Notes under the pieces: model-generated
The model's input: only the letters and a program-made list of their open reading frames with translations
Databases searched by the model: none
Told to the model about the DNA's origin: nothing
Translations under genes and position numbers: made by a program
In this document: piece after piece, positions 24,849 to 33,451 of the stretch
How positions within the stretch are numbered: position 1 is the first letter of the stretch
Layout: each line of letters begins with the position of its first letter
Source: Phycisphaerae bacterium
Lineage (GTDB): Bacteria; Planctomycetota; Phycisphaerae; Phycisphaerales; UBA1924
Length of the DNA: 40,181 bases
Direction: 5' to 3'
NCBI GenBank assembly: GCA_002706885.1
Contig: PAKY01000084.1
Span: 1-40,181, forward strand

Positions 24849-26051
24849 ATGACGCAACCCGCTGTCTTCTTTGATGATGGAAAGGGGCGGCTCGGACCGC
24901 TCCGGGATCTTCGGCCGATCTTCGCCTGCCGTGTCGGCGCCTTGACGACGGTGGAGCGATGGTCGGCGCAGTTCGACCTGGCTGTCGCCGCGTGGTTTGT
25001 GCCGGAGGAACTCGAGAACGTCGCTCGGGTGACGGCGACGGTTCCCGTGAACACGATGGAAGGTGTCTCGGGACGGGTGATGCTCATCAACGGGCGGTGT
25101 CCAGTCGCGCCGGCGGATGTGGTCAGCCTGGCGGCGGGTTCGGTCCTGATCGAAGCGGCGACTGGTGATCTCATCGCGGCACACGTTGACGCGTCCGACG
25201 CGGAAGCGATCCTGCGGAACGAGGAGCCAACGCTCAAGGAGTCTGCGGTCGGCGGCCTCTACCTGATGTCGAAGCCGTGGCACGCGCGGACGTTCCGCGA
25301 CCGCGCGATCGACGCCGATCTCCAGCCTCTGATGACCGATCTGCAGCGGCTGATCGAACCGCCGGCGGGGGTCACGCTCATCGGTGAGGCGCCGCCTCGG
25401 GTGGCGGAGTCGGCGAAGATCTATCCGAGCGTGATCATCAACAGCGAGTCGGGCCGTGTGTTCATCGACGAGGACGCCGTGATCCGTCCCGGCGCGATCC
25501 TGACGGGGCCGTGTTACATCGGCCGCGGGTCGACCGTGCTCGAACAGGCGCACATCAAGGCGAACACCGCGATCGGACCCGTGTGCAAGATCGCGGGCGA
25601 GGTCGGTGGGACGGTGATCCAGGGGTACACGAACAAGGCGCACGATGGGCACCTTGGCGACTCGTGGCTCGGCGAGTGGGTCAACCTGGGGGCGGGCACA
25701 ACGAACTCGAACCTGCTCAATACGTATGGCGAGGTAACGGCTGTTGCTGTTCCCGGCGCCAGCCGCGAGAAGACGGGCGAGACGTTCTTCGGGTGTGTGC
25801 TGGGTGATCACGTCAAAACCGCGATCGGCACGCAGATCATGACGGGCACTGTCGCGCACACTGGCGCGATGTGGGCGGACCCCGCGCCGATGTCGGGGTG
25901 CATCGATCGGTTCACCTGGGCGTCGTCGAAGGGCCACCGCGCGTTCCGCATGGACAAGTTCGAGGAGGTCATGCGGGCCGCGATGGGACGGCGGAAGGTC
26001 GAGCCATCGGGGGCGTATGTGGAACGGGTGCGGTCGCTGTCCACGGGATGA
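24849..26051 (+). CDS. Alternative GlmU-like enzyme (putative sugar nucleotidyltransferase with hexapeptide acyltransferase domain)
   Basis: A 400-residue protein of the alternative GlmU type, proposed to make UDP-GlcNAc from glucosamine-1-phosphate by acetylation and uridylylation. The N-terminal half (about 1-180) is not the classical nucleotidyltransferase but the variant fold beginning FFDDGKGRLGPLRDLRPIFACRVGALTTVERW, with NGRCPV at about 81. The C-terminal half (about 190-370) is a left-handed beta-helix with hexapeptide repeats (VFIDEDAVIRPGAILTGPCYIG, then ANTAIGPVCKIAGEV, then NLGAGTTNSNLLNTYG). The family is known from Bacteroidetes, Chlorobi and planctomycetes. It starts 24 bases after mreD, so wall-precursor supply is probably co-transcribed with the shape genes. 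The stop overlaps the next start (ATGA). Activity is inferred from the family. Confidence 0.88.
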   Translation: MTQPAVFFDDGKGRLGPLRDLRPIFACRVGALTTVERWSAQFDLAVAAWFVPEELENVARVTATVPVNTMEGVSGRVMLINGRCPVAPADVVSLAAGSVLIEAATGDLIAAHVDASDAEAILRNEEPTLKESAVGGLYLMSKPWHARTFRDRAIDADLQPLMTDLQRLIEPPAGVTLIGEAPPRVAESAKIYPSVIINSESGRVFIDEDAVIRPGAILTGPCYIGRGSTVLEQAHIKANTAIGPVCKIAGEVGGTVIQGYTNKAHDGHLGDSWLGEWVNLGAGTTNSNLLNTYGEVTAVAVPGASREKTGETFFGCVLGDHVKTAIGTQIMTGTVAHTGAMWADPAPMSGCIDRFTWASSKGHRAFRMDKFEEVMRAAMGRRKVEPSGAYVERVRSLSTG

Positions 26052-26353
26052 CAATCATCGCGTCCATCGCCGGCGGCCTGCTCATTTTATTCGGCGCGAT
26101 GTTCGTGCTCGCGAACTGGAACGCGTTGGCGATCCGCGTCTTTCAGAAGCGATCGGCCACGTTCGCGCCGTTGCTCGGCGGCTTCATGTTGTTGACGGGT
26201 TGGTTGATCCATCCCCATACGCGCACGCACTATTCCGACTTGTGGTGGCTCGGGCTCGTGATCGACTTCACGGTTCCGCTCGCGATCGTCGTTCTGATCT
26301 GGGCGGCCCTGCGAGAGGCGGCGAAGCGGAAGTCATCGGCTCGTTCGAGCTAG
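26048..26353 (+). CDS. Small three-helix membrane protein
   Basis: A 101-residue protein with no recognised family. Hydrophobic helices lie at about 3-22 (IIASIAGGLLILFGAMFVLA), 40-55 (FAPLLGGFMLLTGWLI) and 68-90 (WWLGLVIDFTVPLAIVVLIWAAL). The loop HPHTRTHYSD holds three histidines, and the C-terminus is basic (REAAKRKSSARSS), so it probably faces the cytoplasm. It is coupled to the preceding gene by an ATGA overlap and ends nine bases before polA. Its coding nature is supported by the overlap and by the coherent membrane pattern. Confidence 0.75.
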   Translation: MTIIASIAGGLLILFGAMFVLANWNALAIRVFQKRSATFAPLLGGFMLLTGWLIHPHTRTHYSDLWWLGLVIDFTVPLAIVVLIWAALREAAKRKSSARSS

Positions 26354-26362
26354 GCTCTCGCC

Positions 26363-29299
26363 ATGCCCACCCTCTACCTCGTCGACGGTTACGCCCAGTT
26401 CTTCCGCGCCTACCACGCCATCCGCACGCCGATGACAAGCCCCGTCACGGGCGAGCCAACGAACATGACGTTCGGGTTCGTGGGCATGCTCCTCAAGCTG
26501 CTCAAGCACGATGGTGCCAATCTCAAGGGCGACGCGGCGCCGACGCACCTCGCTGTCGCGCTCGATGTCTCGGGCGATCGGGGAACGTTTCGCAGCGAGT
26601 TGTACCCCGAGTACAAGGCCACGCGGTCGGCGCCTCCCGAGGATCTCGCGCCGCAGGTCGAGCGGTGCCTGGCGATCCTCGAGGCGATCGGCGTGCGGTG
26701 CGTTGGGAGCCCCGGGTACGAGGCGGACGACGTGATCGCGGCGATCGCGACGCGGCTCCGCGACACGGACGCGCGGGTGCGGTTCATCAGCAAGGACAAG
26801 GACCTCAAGCAGTTGCTGCTCGAGGGGCGGGTCGAGATGTACGACGTCCACACGGACGAGTTGATCACCGAGGCGGACCTGATGGAGGACCAGGGGATCA
26901 CGCCGGGGCAGGTCGTGGACATGCTCGCGCTGATGGGCGACGCGGTGGACAACGTGCCGGGGGTGCCGGGGATCGGCGCCAAGACGGCGGCTCAGTTGAT
27001 CGCGGAGTTCGGGACTCTCGACGCGGTGCTCGCCGAGGCGTTGGACGAGGGCAAGGCAAAGAAGGACTGGGCGATCAAGGGCAAGCGTCGCGAGAACATC
27101 GCGGCCGCCGCGGCGTCGCTGCCACTTTCGCGCGAACTGGTGCTGCTGCGCTCCGACACGCCGATCGATTTCGAATTCGATCGCACATCGATCGACTCGC
27201 TCGACCTGGCGCCGCTTCTTCCGATCCTCAAGGAACTCGGTTTCAACCGGTACCAGGATGAGGTGAAGGCGCTATTGGGCGACGGCGCCCCGCAGGACGC
27301 GCCGTCGGCCACGGCAGACTCGAAACGTGGGCGGGCGCCGGCAGACTCGCTGTGGGCGAGCGTGGACGAGACGATCGCGGCGCCGGCGGACGGCTCGTAT
27401 CACATCGTCAAGACCGGGGCCGAACTCGCGAAGCTCGCGAAGAAGCTGGAGAGCGCAGAGCTCGTCGCGGTCGATACGGAGACGACGAGCATTCGCCCGA
27501 TGCTCGCGGACCTCGCGGGGTTGTCGTTCGCGGTGGAGGAAGGAGAGGCGTACTACGTCCCCGTCCGATCCCCGGCGCAAGGCGAACATCTCGATGAGAA
27601 GACGGTGCTGGCGGCGCTGCGGCCCGTCCTCGAGGACGCCGCGAAGCGGAAAGTCGGTCACAACATCAAGTTCGACCTGCTGGTTCTCCGTCGCGCCGGG
27701 GTCGAGCTTCGCGGCGTCTGCACTGACGGCGGCGGCGACACGATGGTCGCGAGCTACGTCATCGACGCCTCGCGGTCGTCGCACTCGATGGACGCGCTCG
27801 CCCTCGCGTTGCTCAACCGGGAGAACGTCTCCATCACCGAACTCATCGGGACGGGCAAGAAGCAGAAGCGGTTCGATGAGGTCGAACTCGATCTCGCCGG
27901 TCCGTACGCGGCGGAAGACGCGGACGTCACGCTCCGCCTCGCGAACGTCATGCTCCCGCAGATTTCGGAGATGGGTCTGACCGAGCTGTACCGCGACGTC
28001 GAGATCCCGCTCGTGGAAGTGCTCGCGGAACTGGAGTACAACGGCATCCTCGTCGACCCGGACGAGCTCGATCGCCAGCGCGAGCGTCTGGAGACGGCGA
28101 TCGCGGACCTGCGCGAACAGATCGATCGCTCGTCGCTCGAGATGCTCGATCGAACGTTCGATCCGGACTCGCCCAAGCAGTTGGGTGCGGCGCTGTTCAA
28201 CAAGCCTGACCATGAGACACCGGGCCTGGGCATCAAGCCGCTCAAGAAGACGAAGACGGGCTATTCGACGGACGCGGAGGTGCTCCAGAAGCTCGCGGAC
28301 GATGTCACGATCGAGAGCCCGATCCCGCGGCTGATCATCGAGTATCGCCAGCTCGCGAAGCTCGTGAGCACGTACCTCGTCGCGCTCAAGGACGCGATCC
28401 ACCCCGAGACCAAGCGGATCCACGCGAGCTTCAATCAGACCGTGGCCGCGACCGGGCGACTGTCGTCGAGTGATCCGAATCTTCAGAATATCCCGATTCG
28501 GACCGATGTCGGTCGGGAGATCCGCCGCGCGTTCGTGGCGCCGCCGGGGCATGTGCTCATCACGGCCGACTATTCGCAGATCGAGCTGCGTCTGCTTGCG
28601 CACCTCTCGAAGGACCCCGGGCTCATCGAGGCGTTCATCAACGGCGAGGACATCCACGCGGCGGTCGCGGCGCAGATCCACGGCGTGGCGCTCGGCGAGG
28701 TGACCAAGGCGCAGCGGAGCGGCGCGAAGATGGTGAACTTCGGGATCGTCTACGGGATCACGCCGTTCGGCCTCGCTCGCCGCCTGGGCTGCTCAAACAC
28801 CGAGGCGGACGAGATCATCACGAGCTATAAGAAGCGGTTCGCGGGGATCACCACGTTCCTCGAGGAGTGCGTGCAGTTTGCCCGCGAGCACGGGTACGTC
28901 GAGACGATGCTCAAGCGTCGGCGCCCGATCCGCGACATCGATTCGAACCAGCCCCACCGCCGCAGCGTTGCGGAGCGGATGGCGATCAACAGCGTGGTGC
29001 AGGGCAGCGCCGCCGACCTTATCAAGCTCGCGATGATCGATCTGCACCGGCTGATCACCGCGCCTGCTTCTGCCGGCGAGGCAAAGCCGGCGGAGGGGGC
29101 CCCGGGGAGTGTCGCGTCGTCCCTCCCCCACTGCCGCATGCTCCTCCAGATTCATGACGAACTCGTCTTCGAATGCCCTGAGCCTCATGCCGAATCCGCA
29201 ACCGCGGAGATCCGCGGACGGATGGAACAGGCGATGGAGGTCTCGGTTCCGCTGGTGGTGGAGGCGGCGTGGAGTGGGAATTGGTTTGAGGGGAAGTGA
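26363..29299 (+). CDS. polA: DNA polymerase I with intact 5'-3' and 3'-5' exonuclease domains
   Basis: Repair and Okazaki-fragment polymerase, 978 residues. The 5'-3' exonuclease domain is at about 1-300 (YLVDGYAQFFRAYHA at 5-19, GYEADDVIA at 118-126, VPGVPGIGAKTA at 198-209). A short linker follows. The 3'-5' proofreading domain starts near 345 with intact Exo I (DTE 371-373), Exo II (HNIKFD) and Exo III (YAAED). The polymerase domain has motif A DYSQIELR (736-743), motif B KMVNFGIVYG (about 789-798) and motif C IHDELVFE (930-937). An insertion of about 20 Ala/Gly/Ser/Pro residues (900-923) interrupts the helix before motif C and coincides with GC-rich inverted repeats in the DNA. All catalytic acids are present, so the enzyme should work. 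Confidence 0.97.
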   Translation: MPTLYLVDGYAQFFRAYHAIRTPMTSPVTGEPTNMTFGFVGMLLKLLKHDGANLKGDAAPTHLAVALDVSGDRGTFRSELYPEYKATRSAPPEDLAPQVERCLAILEAIGVRCVGSPGYEADDVIAAIATRLRDTDARVRFISKDKDLKQLLLEGRVEMYDVHTDELITEADLMEDQGITPGQVVDMLALMGDAVDNVPGVPGIGAKTAAQLIAEFGTLDAVLAEALDEGKAKKDWAIKGKRRENIAAAAASLPLSRELVLLRSDTPIDFEFDRTSIDSLDLAPLLPILKELGFNRYQDEVKALLGDGAPQDAPSATADSKRGRAPADSLWASVDETIAAPADGSYHIVKTGAELAKLAKKLESAELVAVDTETTSIRPMLADLAGLSFAVEEGEAYYVPVRSPAQGEHLDEKTVLAALRPVLEDAAKRKVGHNIKFDLLVLRRAGVELRGVCTDGGGDTMVASYVIDASRSSHSMDALALALLNRENVSITELIGTGKKQKRFDEVELDLAGPYAAEDADVTLRLANVMLPQISEMGLTELYRDVEIPLVEVLAELEYNGILVDPDELDRQRERLETAIADLREQIDRSSLEMLDRTFDPDSPKQLGAALFNKPDHETPGLGIKPLKKTKTGYSTDAEVLQKLADDVTIESPIPRLIIEYRQLAKLVSTYLVALKDAIHPETKRIHASFNQTVAATGRLSSSDPNLQNIPIRTDVGREIRRAFVAPPGHVLITADYSQIELRLLAHLSKDPGLIEAFINGEDIHAAVAAQIHGVALGEVTKAQRSGAKMVNFGIVYGITPFGLARRLGCSNTEADEIITSYKKRFAGITTFLEECVQFAREHGYVETMLKRRRPIRDIDSNQPHRRSVAERMAINSVVQGSAADLIKLAMIDLHRLITAPASAGEAKPAEGAPGSVASSLPHCRMLLQIHDELVFECPEPHAESATAEIRGRMEQAMEVSVPLVVEAAWSGNWFEGK
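29060..29131. repeat. Repeat-like insertion inside polA
   Basis: The segment encoding residues 900-923 contains two copies of GCCGGC eight bases apart (29072-29077 and 29086-29091), the palindrome GGGGCCCC (29097-29104) and GGAGGG matched by CCCTCC further on. It adds about 24 low-complexity residues where other Pol I proteins pass directly to motif C. It looks like an in-frame repeat element. Confidence 0.45.
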
Positions 29300-29398
29300 T
29301 GGACGATGTCGAAACGGGTGAAGATGTGATGACAGCCGGTCGTCGGAGGATGTCGCGGCGACTCGTCGATGTGCCCCGAATGCGGCTTCGTGAACGGG

Positions 29399-29477
29399 CT
29401 GACGGTTAGCCTCGAGCGTGAGCGAGCGGGCCCGCCGCGAGTCGGGTGAAGAATCCCCCTGACGGTCGGGGCTAGCC
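29399..29477. repeat. Structured intergenic repeat between polA and the epimerase gene
   Basis: CTGACGGTTAGCC (29399-29411) and CTGACGGTCGGGGCTAGCC (29459-29477) flank a segment with GAGCGTGAGCGAGC and the palindrome GCGGGCCCGC (29426-29435). The second copy holds CCCC-TGACGGTC-GGGG. The element occupies most of the gap between convergent genes and extends into the epimerase reading frame, where its CTAG supplies the stop codon. It resembles the short palindromic repeats seen between planctomycete genes, judged from memory only. Confidence 0.5.
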
Positions 29478-30581
29478 GAGGCGTGTGGAGGGTGGGGAGA
29501 ACGGCTTCGTTCGATCCGTGAGATCCACTGTCGCCAGCGCCTCGACGATCCGCTCCGAAGCCCGCCCATCCCCGTAGACGTTGTCGCCCGACCACCTTCC
29601 GGCGTCGATGGCTCGTCGAGTCTCGGTCGCGATCGCCTCGGCGTCCCACGCGACGTCGGCGACGTTCCCGCTCCGCTCGCGCCCGTCCTGACGCGAGCCG
29701 ATGTTCACGACACGGAGCCCAAAGCTCGCCGCCTCGATGATCCCGCTCGACGAGTTGCCGACCATGCACGCGGCCCGCGTCATCGCCTCGCGGTAGCGGG
29801 TCGCGCCGAGGTTCATCTCGAACGTCCAGTTCTCCCTTTGCTCGCACGCATCCCGCAGGACCGTGTTGATCGTTTCGCCCCCCGGGTCCGCGTTGGCGCC
29901 GGTGATCACGCACGGCCGGCCGACGCGGTCGAGCGCCTCGATCAGCGTTCGGGCCTGCTCCTCCGGATCACCCCCGAGCGTCTCCGAATGGAGCGTCACG
30001 AGCACGAAGGGCTCGGACGAGCCGTGACCAGCAGCGAGCGGCGCGACGACGCCGTCAAGGCCCGGCGCCCCCGTCACGATCACTCGCTCCGGTCGCTCAC
30101 CCATCGCCACGAGCCTTGTACGGGCCCCCTTTGTCGCGACGAGGTGCAGGTGGGCGAGGGCCGTGATCGCGTATCGGAACTGGTTGTCGATTGCGCCTGT
30201 CGTGATCTCGCCGCCGTGCAGGTGGGCGAGGAAGCCGCCCTCGGCGACGATCGCAGTGGCCGCAGCCAACGCCTCGTAGCGGTCGCCGAGGACCAGCGCG
30301 GCGTCGGGCGTGAGTTCCCGAAACGCTTCGCCGACGCCTTGCGTGTCCCGCGCCATCTGATCCGACATCGGGCCGTCGCCAAGCGGCACGCGTCGCGCGA
30401 TCTCGACCCCCTCCGCCTCGATCTCGCTCGCGGTCGCTCCGAGCCGTGGGTCGCAGTGGGCGCCCGTCACGACGATCAAGGACTCCGTGCGCACATCCGA
30501 CGACATCGCCCGGACGACGGGTCGCAGTGGACCCCAATCGGCCCGAGACCCGGTCACCACCATGATCCGTCGAACGTTCAC
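29472..30581 (-). CDS. UDP-N-acetylglucosamine 2-epimerase, hydrolysing type (NeuC/LegG-like)
   Basis: Converts a UDP-HexNAc to the free 2-epimer (for example ManNAc) and UDP, a first step to nonulosonic acids. With GTG at 30579-30581 it has 369 residues, as usual for the family. Seen: a GT-B style start VVTGSRADWGPLRPVVRAM, the block LGDRYEALAAATAI and HLHGGEITTGAIDNQFRYAITALAHLH, and the C-terminal GNSSSGIIEAASFGLRVVNIGSRQDGRERSGNV, typical of the hydrolysing subgroup rather than WecB. A GGAAG six bases before the GTG supports this start; the frame opens eight codons earlier. No neuB, neuA or leg gene is nearby, so its pathway partners are elsewhere. The last residues are encoded by the adjoining repeat. 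Confidence 0.9.
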   Translation of the reverse strand: MNVRRIMVVTGSRADWGPLRPVVRAMSSDVRTESLIVVTGAHCDPRLGATASEIEAEGVEIARRVPLGDGPMSDQMARDTQGVGEAFRELTPDAALVLGDRYEALAAATAIVAEGGFLAHLHGGEITTGAIDNQFRYAITALAHLHLVATKGARTRLVAMGERPERVIVTGAPGLDGVVAPLAAGHGSSEPFVLVTLHSETLGGDPEEQARTLIEALDRVGRPCVITGANADPGGETINTVLRDACEQRENWTFEMNLGATRYREAMTRAACMVGNSSSGIIEAASFGLRVVNIGSRQDGRERSGNVADVAWDAEAIATETRRAIDAGRWSGDNVYGDGRASERIVEALATVDLTDRTKPFSPPSTRLG

Positions 30582-30637
30582 GCGTCTTCCATCGGCCAAA
30601 CCCACGCTCGGCCCCCACCGTCGCTTACCCTCTCCGC

Positions 30638-31525
30638 ATGACGTCCGCCCCGGCGAACAAGGTCTGGACCACGCGCGAGCTCCTCGATTGGATGTCCGGG
30701 GCGTTCAAGACCGCCGCCATCGACAGTCCGCGTCGCTCGGCTGAGGAACTGCTTGCCCACGTCATCGGGTGCGAGCGGATGCGGCTCTACATGGATATCG
30801 ACCGCCCCGCGTCGCCCGCCGAGCGGGACGAACTCCGGGGTCTGCTTCGGCGAGCACTGGCTCACGAGCCGCTCCAGTATCTCATCGGGCAGTGGGCGTT
30901 CTTCGGGATGCCCATCAAGTGCGACGCCCGCGCCCTGATTCCCCGCCCCGAGACGGAGACGCTCGTTGAGCACGTGCTCCAGCATGGGCGGCGCGAGGAT
31001 GCGACGCCGCTCCGTCGGATCGCGGACATTTGCACCGGCACCGGGTGCATTGCCCTGGCCCTTGCGAAGCACCTTCGGGAGGCTGAGGTCGTCGCGACAG
31101 ACGTCTCGGCGGACGCCCTTGCCCTCGCGCAGGAGAACGCGGAGATACTGGGCTTATCCGAGCGGATCGACTTCCGCGAGGGCGACCTGCTGGCGCCTCT
31201 CGGAGAAGAGCGTTTCGATCTGATCACCGCCAACCCGCCCTACATCTCCGATCGTGAGTGGGAGGACGTCGAGCCGAACGTGAAGGACCACGAGCCGACG
31301 CTCGCCCTCCGCGGCGGCGGGGACGGCCTCGATCTCGTCCGGCGGCTCATCGACCGGGCGTGGGAGCGTCTCGAAGCCGGCGGATGGCTGGTGATGGAGA
31401 CCGCCTCGTCCCATGCGCACGAGGCGCGAGATCTGTGCGACCTCTCGGGGCGATACGAGGCGACGGGCGTGCTCGATGATCTGGCGGGGTTGCCGCGGGT
31501 CGTGGTGGCGCGGCGGAAGGCGTAA
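30638..31525 (+). CDS. prmC: Peptide chain release factor N5-glutamine methyltransferase
   Basis: Methylates the glutamine of the GGQ motif in release factors RF1 and RF2, using S-adenosylmethionine, in the cytoplasm. The 295-residue protein has the PrmC N-terminal helical domain (about 10-90; TTRELLDWMSGAFKTAAIDSPRRSAEELLAHVIG), the linker LQYLIGQWAFFGMPIKCDARALIPRPETETLVE (about 79-111), the methyltransferase motif I (ADICTGTGCIALALA, with CTGTG in place of the usual GTGSG) and the catalytic NPPY (199-202). Full family length. It is divergent from the epimerase gene with about 56 bases between and is convergent with the next gene, eight bases away. prfA is not in this window. Confidence 0.94.
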   Translation: MTSAPANKVWTTRELLDWMSGAFKTAAIDSPRRSAEELLAHVIGCERMRLYMDIDRPASPAERDELRGLLRRALAHEPLQYLIGQWAFFGMPIKCDARALIPRPETETLVEHVLQHGRREDATPLRRIADICTGTGCIALALAKHLREAEVVATDVSADALALAQENAEILGLSERIDFREGDLLAPLGEERFDLITANPPYISDREWEDVEPNVKDHEPTLALRGGGDGLDLVRRLIDRAWERLEAGGWLVMETASSHAHEARDLCDLSGRYEATGVLDDLAGLPRVVVARRKA

Positions 31526-31533
31526 GGCCGGGG

Positions 31534-33300
31534 TTACTCCGACTCAGCCTTCTCGGCCGCGGCCTTCCTGAGCTCGACGAGGAGCTGTTCGATGTCGAAC
31601 GGCTTGAAGAGGACGCCCTGGAGGCCCTCCTGGCTCGCTCGGACGATCGAGTGGTGCGGGTCGTAGCCGAAGCCGGTCATCAGGATGACCTTGGCGCCGG
31701 GATTCGCTCGGCGGGCGGAGGCGAAGACCTCGTAGCCGTTGCGGTCGGGCATCTGGATGTCGCTGACGATCATGTCGAACGGGGCGGCCTCGCCCCGCAT
31801 GACCTTGCTCAGGGCGAGGATCGCGGTCTCGCCCGATGGACACACCTCCACCTCGCACCCGCGGGCGCGGAGGACGGCGGCGATGACCTTGCGGATCTTC
31901 GGCTGGTCGTCCGCGACAAGGACCCGACGCCCCGCGAGCAGCGGGTCGGACTCGACGCCCGTCGAGGCTCGATCCACACCGATGAGCGTTTGCGGGCCCT
32001 CGGCGACCTCTCTCAGGCGGGCCCGGATGGCCTCGAGGTCGGTGCGAATGCGGGCGACCGACTCGTCCTCCTCACCGGTCTGAGCCTGGCGGGCCTCGAG
32101 ATCGGCAAGCTGGCGCCCGATGTCCTCGAGCGGCTCGCGGAGCTCGTTGAGCACGCGGGTGCTCGCGTTCTCGTTCGTGGTCGACCGCTCGACGACGAGC
32201 AGGTCGAGCATGTGGAGCGCCAGGGCGACGTAGCGGGCGAAGATGCCCACGAACTGCTGGGCCGTCTCGTCGAACGCGTCGGCGGCCTGGCTCTCGATGT
32301 CGAGGATGCCGATCACCCGGTCGTGGATACGCAGCGGCACCGTCAGCGAGCTCTTGGCGCCCACGAGGCCCGGGAGGAACCGGTCGTCGGCGGAGGCGTC
32401 GTGACAGACGTAGGTTTCGCCCGTCGCCGCGACGTAGCCGCTGATGCCCGATCCCTCGCGCTCGGCGGAGAGTTCGAGATCCTGAAGTTCCGGCGGGAGG
32501 CCCGCGGAGATGATCAGCTCAAGCCGCTTGCGGCGGTCATCGATCAGGAAGACCGCGAAATGGTCGTAGCTGAGCTCGTGGTGGAAGATCCGGACGATCT
32601 TCTCCTCCAGCAGTTGGAGGCGCTCAAAGCTGTTGAGGTTCTTGATCGTCGCGCTGTCGAGGCGGACGAGTTCCTCGCCGGCGCGACCGATGGCGCGGAG
32701 CTTGGCGGCGATCTGGTTCGAGCGGGTCACGTCCCGGACGGCGCAGGCGACGCGTTCGTCCCCCTCGCGGTCGGCCCGCTGCTCGGCCCGCTCGCGGTCC
32801 TGAGCGTTCTCGCCAAGATCGCCGCTGTCGGTCGGGCGGGGCGGGGCGGGGGTCGCGAAGACCTCGAACTGACGCCCGCCGTCCTCGGATTCGATCTCGT
32901 AGCGGAGCGGGGAGACCTTCTGGGGGTCATGACCGGTCCGACGGAGGCTGAGGAACTGCTGGGCCGCCGAGCGGAGGCGTTCGCCGACGAGGCGGCGGGT
33001 GGCGGGGTCGAGGCCGCGGAAGAACGCGTTGGACCAGAGGATGCGTCCGCGGTTGTCGCCCAGGCAGACGCCCTCGCCGATCGCGTCGAGCAGGACGACG
33101 GCCTGCTCCTCGGACGGGCGCCCGCCGCAGACCTCATCGTCGACGGCTGCGTCGACACCATGATCGCGGAGCTGTTTGCACAGCGCGTCGCCCGGTGCGT
33201 CCCACGCGGCGTTGCAGAGAATCGCAAGCGCACGGGCTACTTCAGGCGAAACGGGCTCGCCGTCGATCAAGATCGATTTGCTTGTGGCGTGCATCGCCAC
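31534..33300 (-). CDS. PAS-GAF-receiver signalling protein without kinase domain
   Basis: A 588-residue cytoplasmic signalling protein. A PAS-like domain covers about 65-150 (LLDAIGEGVCLGDNRGRILWSN), a GAF domain about 225-370 (EEKIVRIFHHELSYDHFAVFLID, then LTVPLRIHDRVIGILDIES), a coiled helical segment about 372-435, and a receiver domain 455-580 with Asp464/Asp465, phosphoacceptor Asp514 (IVSDIQMPDRNGYEVF), Thr542 and Lys566 all intact. Between GAF and receiver, where a hybrid kinase would have HisKA and HATPase domains, only a coiled helix pair remains (RVLNELREPLEDIGRQLADLEARQ) with no His-box and no ATP-binding motif. It must be phosphorylated by another kinase. The GTG at 33300 has AGGAG nine bases ahead; an ATG six bases later is also possible. 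Confidence 0.85.
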   Translation of the reverse strand: MAMHATSKSILIDGEPVSPEVARALAILCNAAWDAPGDALCKQLRDHGVDAAVDDEVCGGRPSEEQAVVLLDAIGEGVCLGDNRGRILWSNAFFRGLDPATRRLVGERLRSAAQQFLSLRRTGHDPQKVSPLRYEIESEDGGRQFEVFATPAPPRPTDSGDLGENAQDRERAEQRADREGDERVACAVRDVTRSNQIAAKLRAIGRAGEELVRLDSATIKNLNSFERLQLLEEKIVRIFHHELSYDHFAVFLIDDRRKRLELIISAGLPPELQDLELSAEREGSGISGYVAATGETYVCHDASADDRFLPGLVGAKSSLTVPLRIHDRVIGILDIESQAADAFDETAQQFVGIFARYVALALHMLDLLVVERSTTNENASTRVLNELREPLEDIGRQLADLEARQAQTGEEDESVARIRTDLEAIRARLREVAEGPQTLIGVDRASTGVESDPLLAGRRVLVADDQPKIRKVIAAVLRARGCEVEVCPSGETAILALSKVMRGEAAPFDMIVSDIQMPDRNGYEVFASARRANPGAKVILMTGFGYDPHHSIVRASQEGLQGVLFKPFDIEQLLVELRKAAAEKAESE

Positions 33301-33375
33301 GGCCTGTCACTCCTCGAATCGTGAAGTCATTCTAACGCTGCTATCCGCACCTCCGAACGCCGCGGAGTCACTCGA

Positions 33376-33390
33376 GACGAAAAAGTCGTC
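33376..33390. promoter_or_regulatory. Short inverted repeat in divergent promoter region
   Basis: GACGA-AAAAG-TCGTC forms a 5-bp stem with a 5-base AT-rich loop in the 151-base gap between the receiver-protein gene (minus) and the ABC transporter gene (plus). It could be an operator for either side. Too short for more than a tentative call. Confidence 0.25.
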
Positions 33391-33451
33391 ACAAACCCCT
33401 CAAGGTCTACCTCGTCTAACATCGGCCGGTCGGTCCGTTGTTTCCAACTGC

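Noticed and set aside
24717-26054. 445-codon minus-strand frame opposite the GlmU-like gene
   Set aside because: Arg/His/Asp-rich antisense shadow; the hexapeptide-repeat frame on the plus strand is clearly real.
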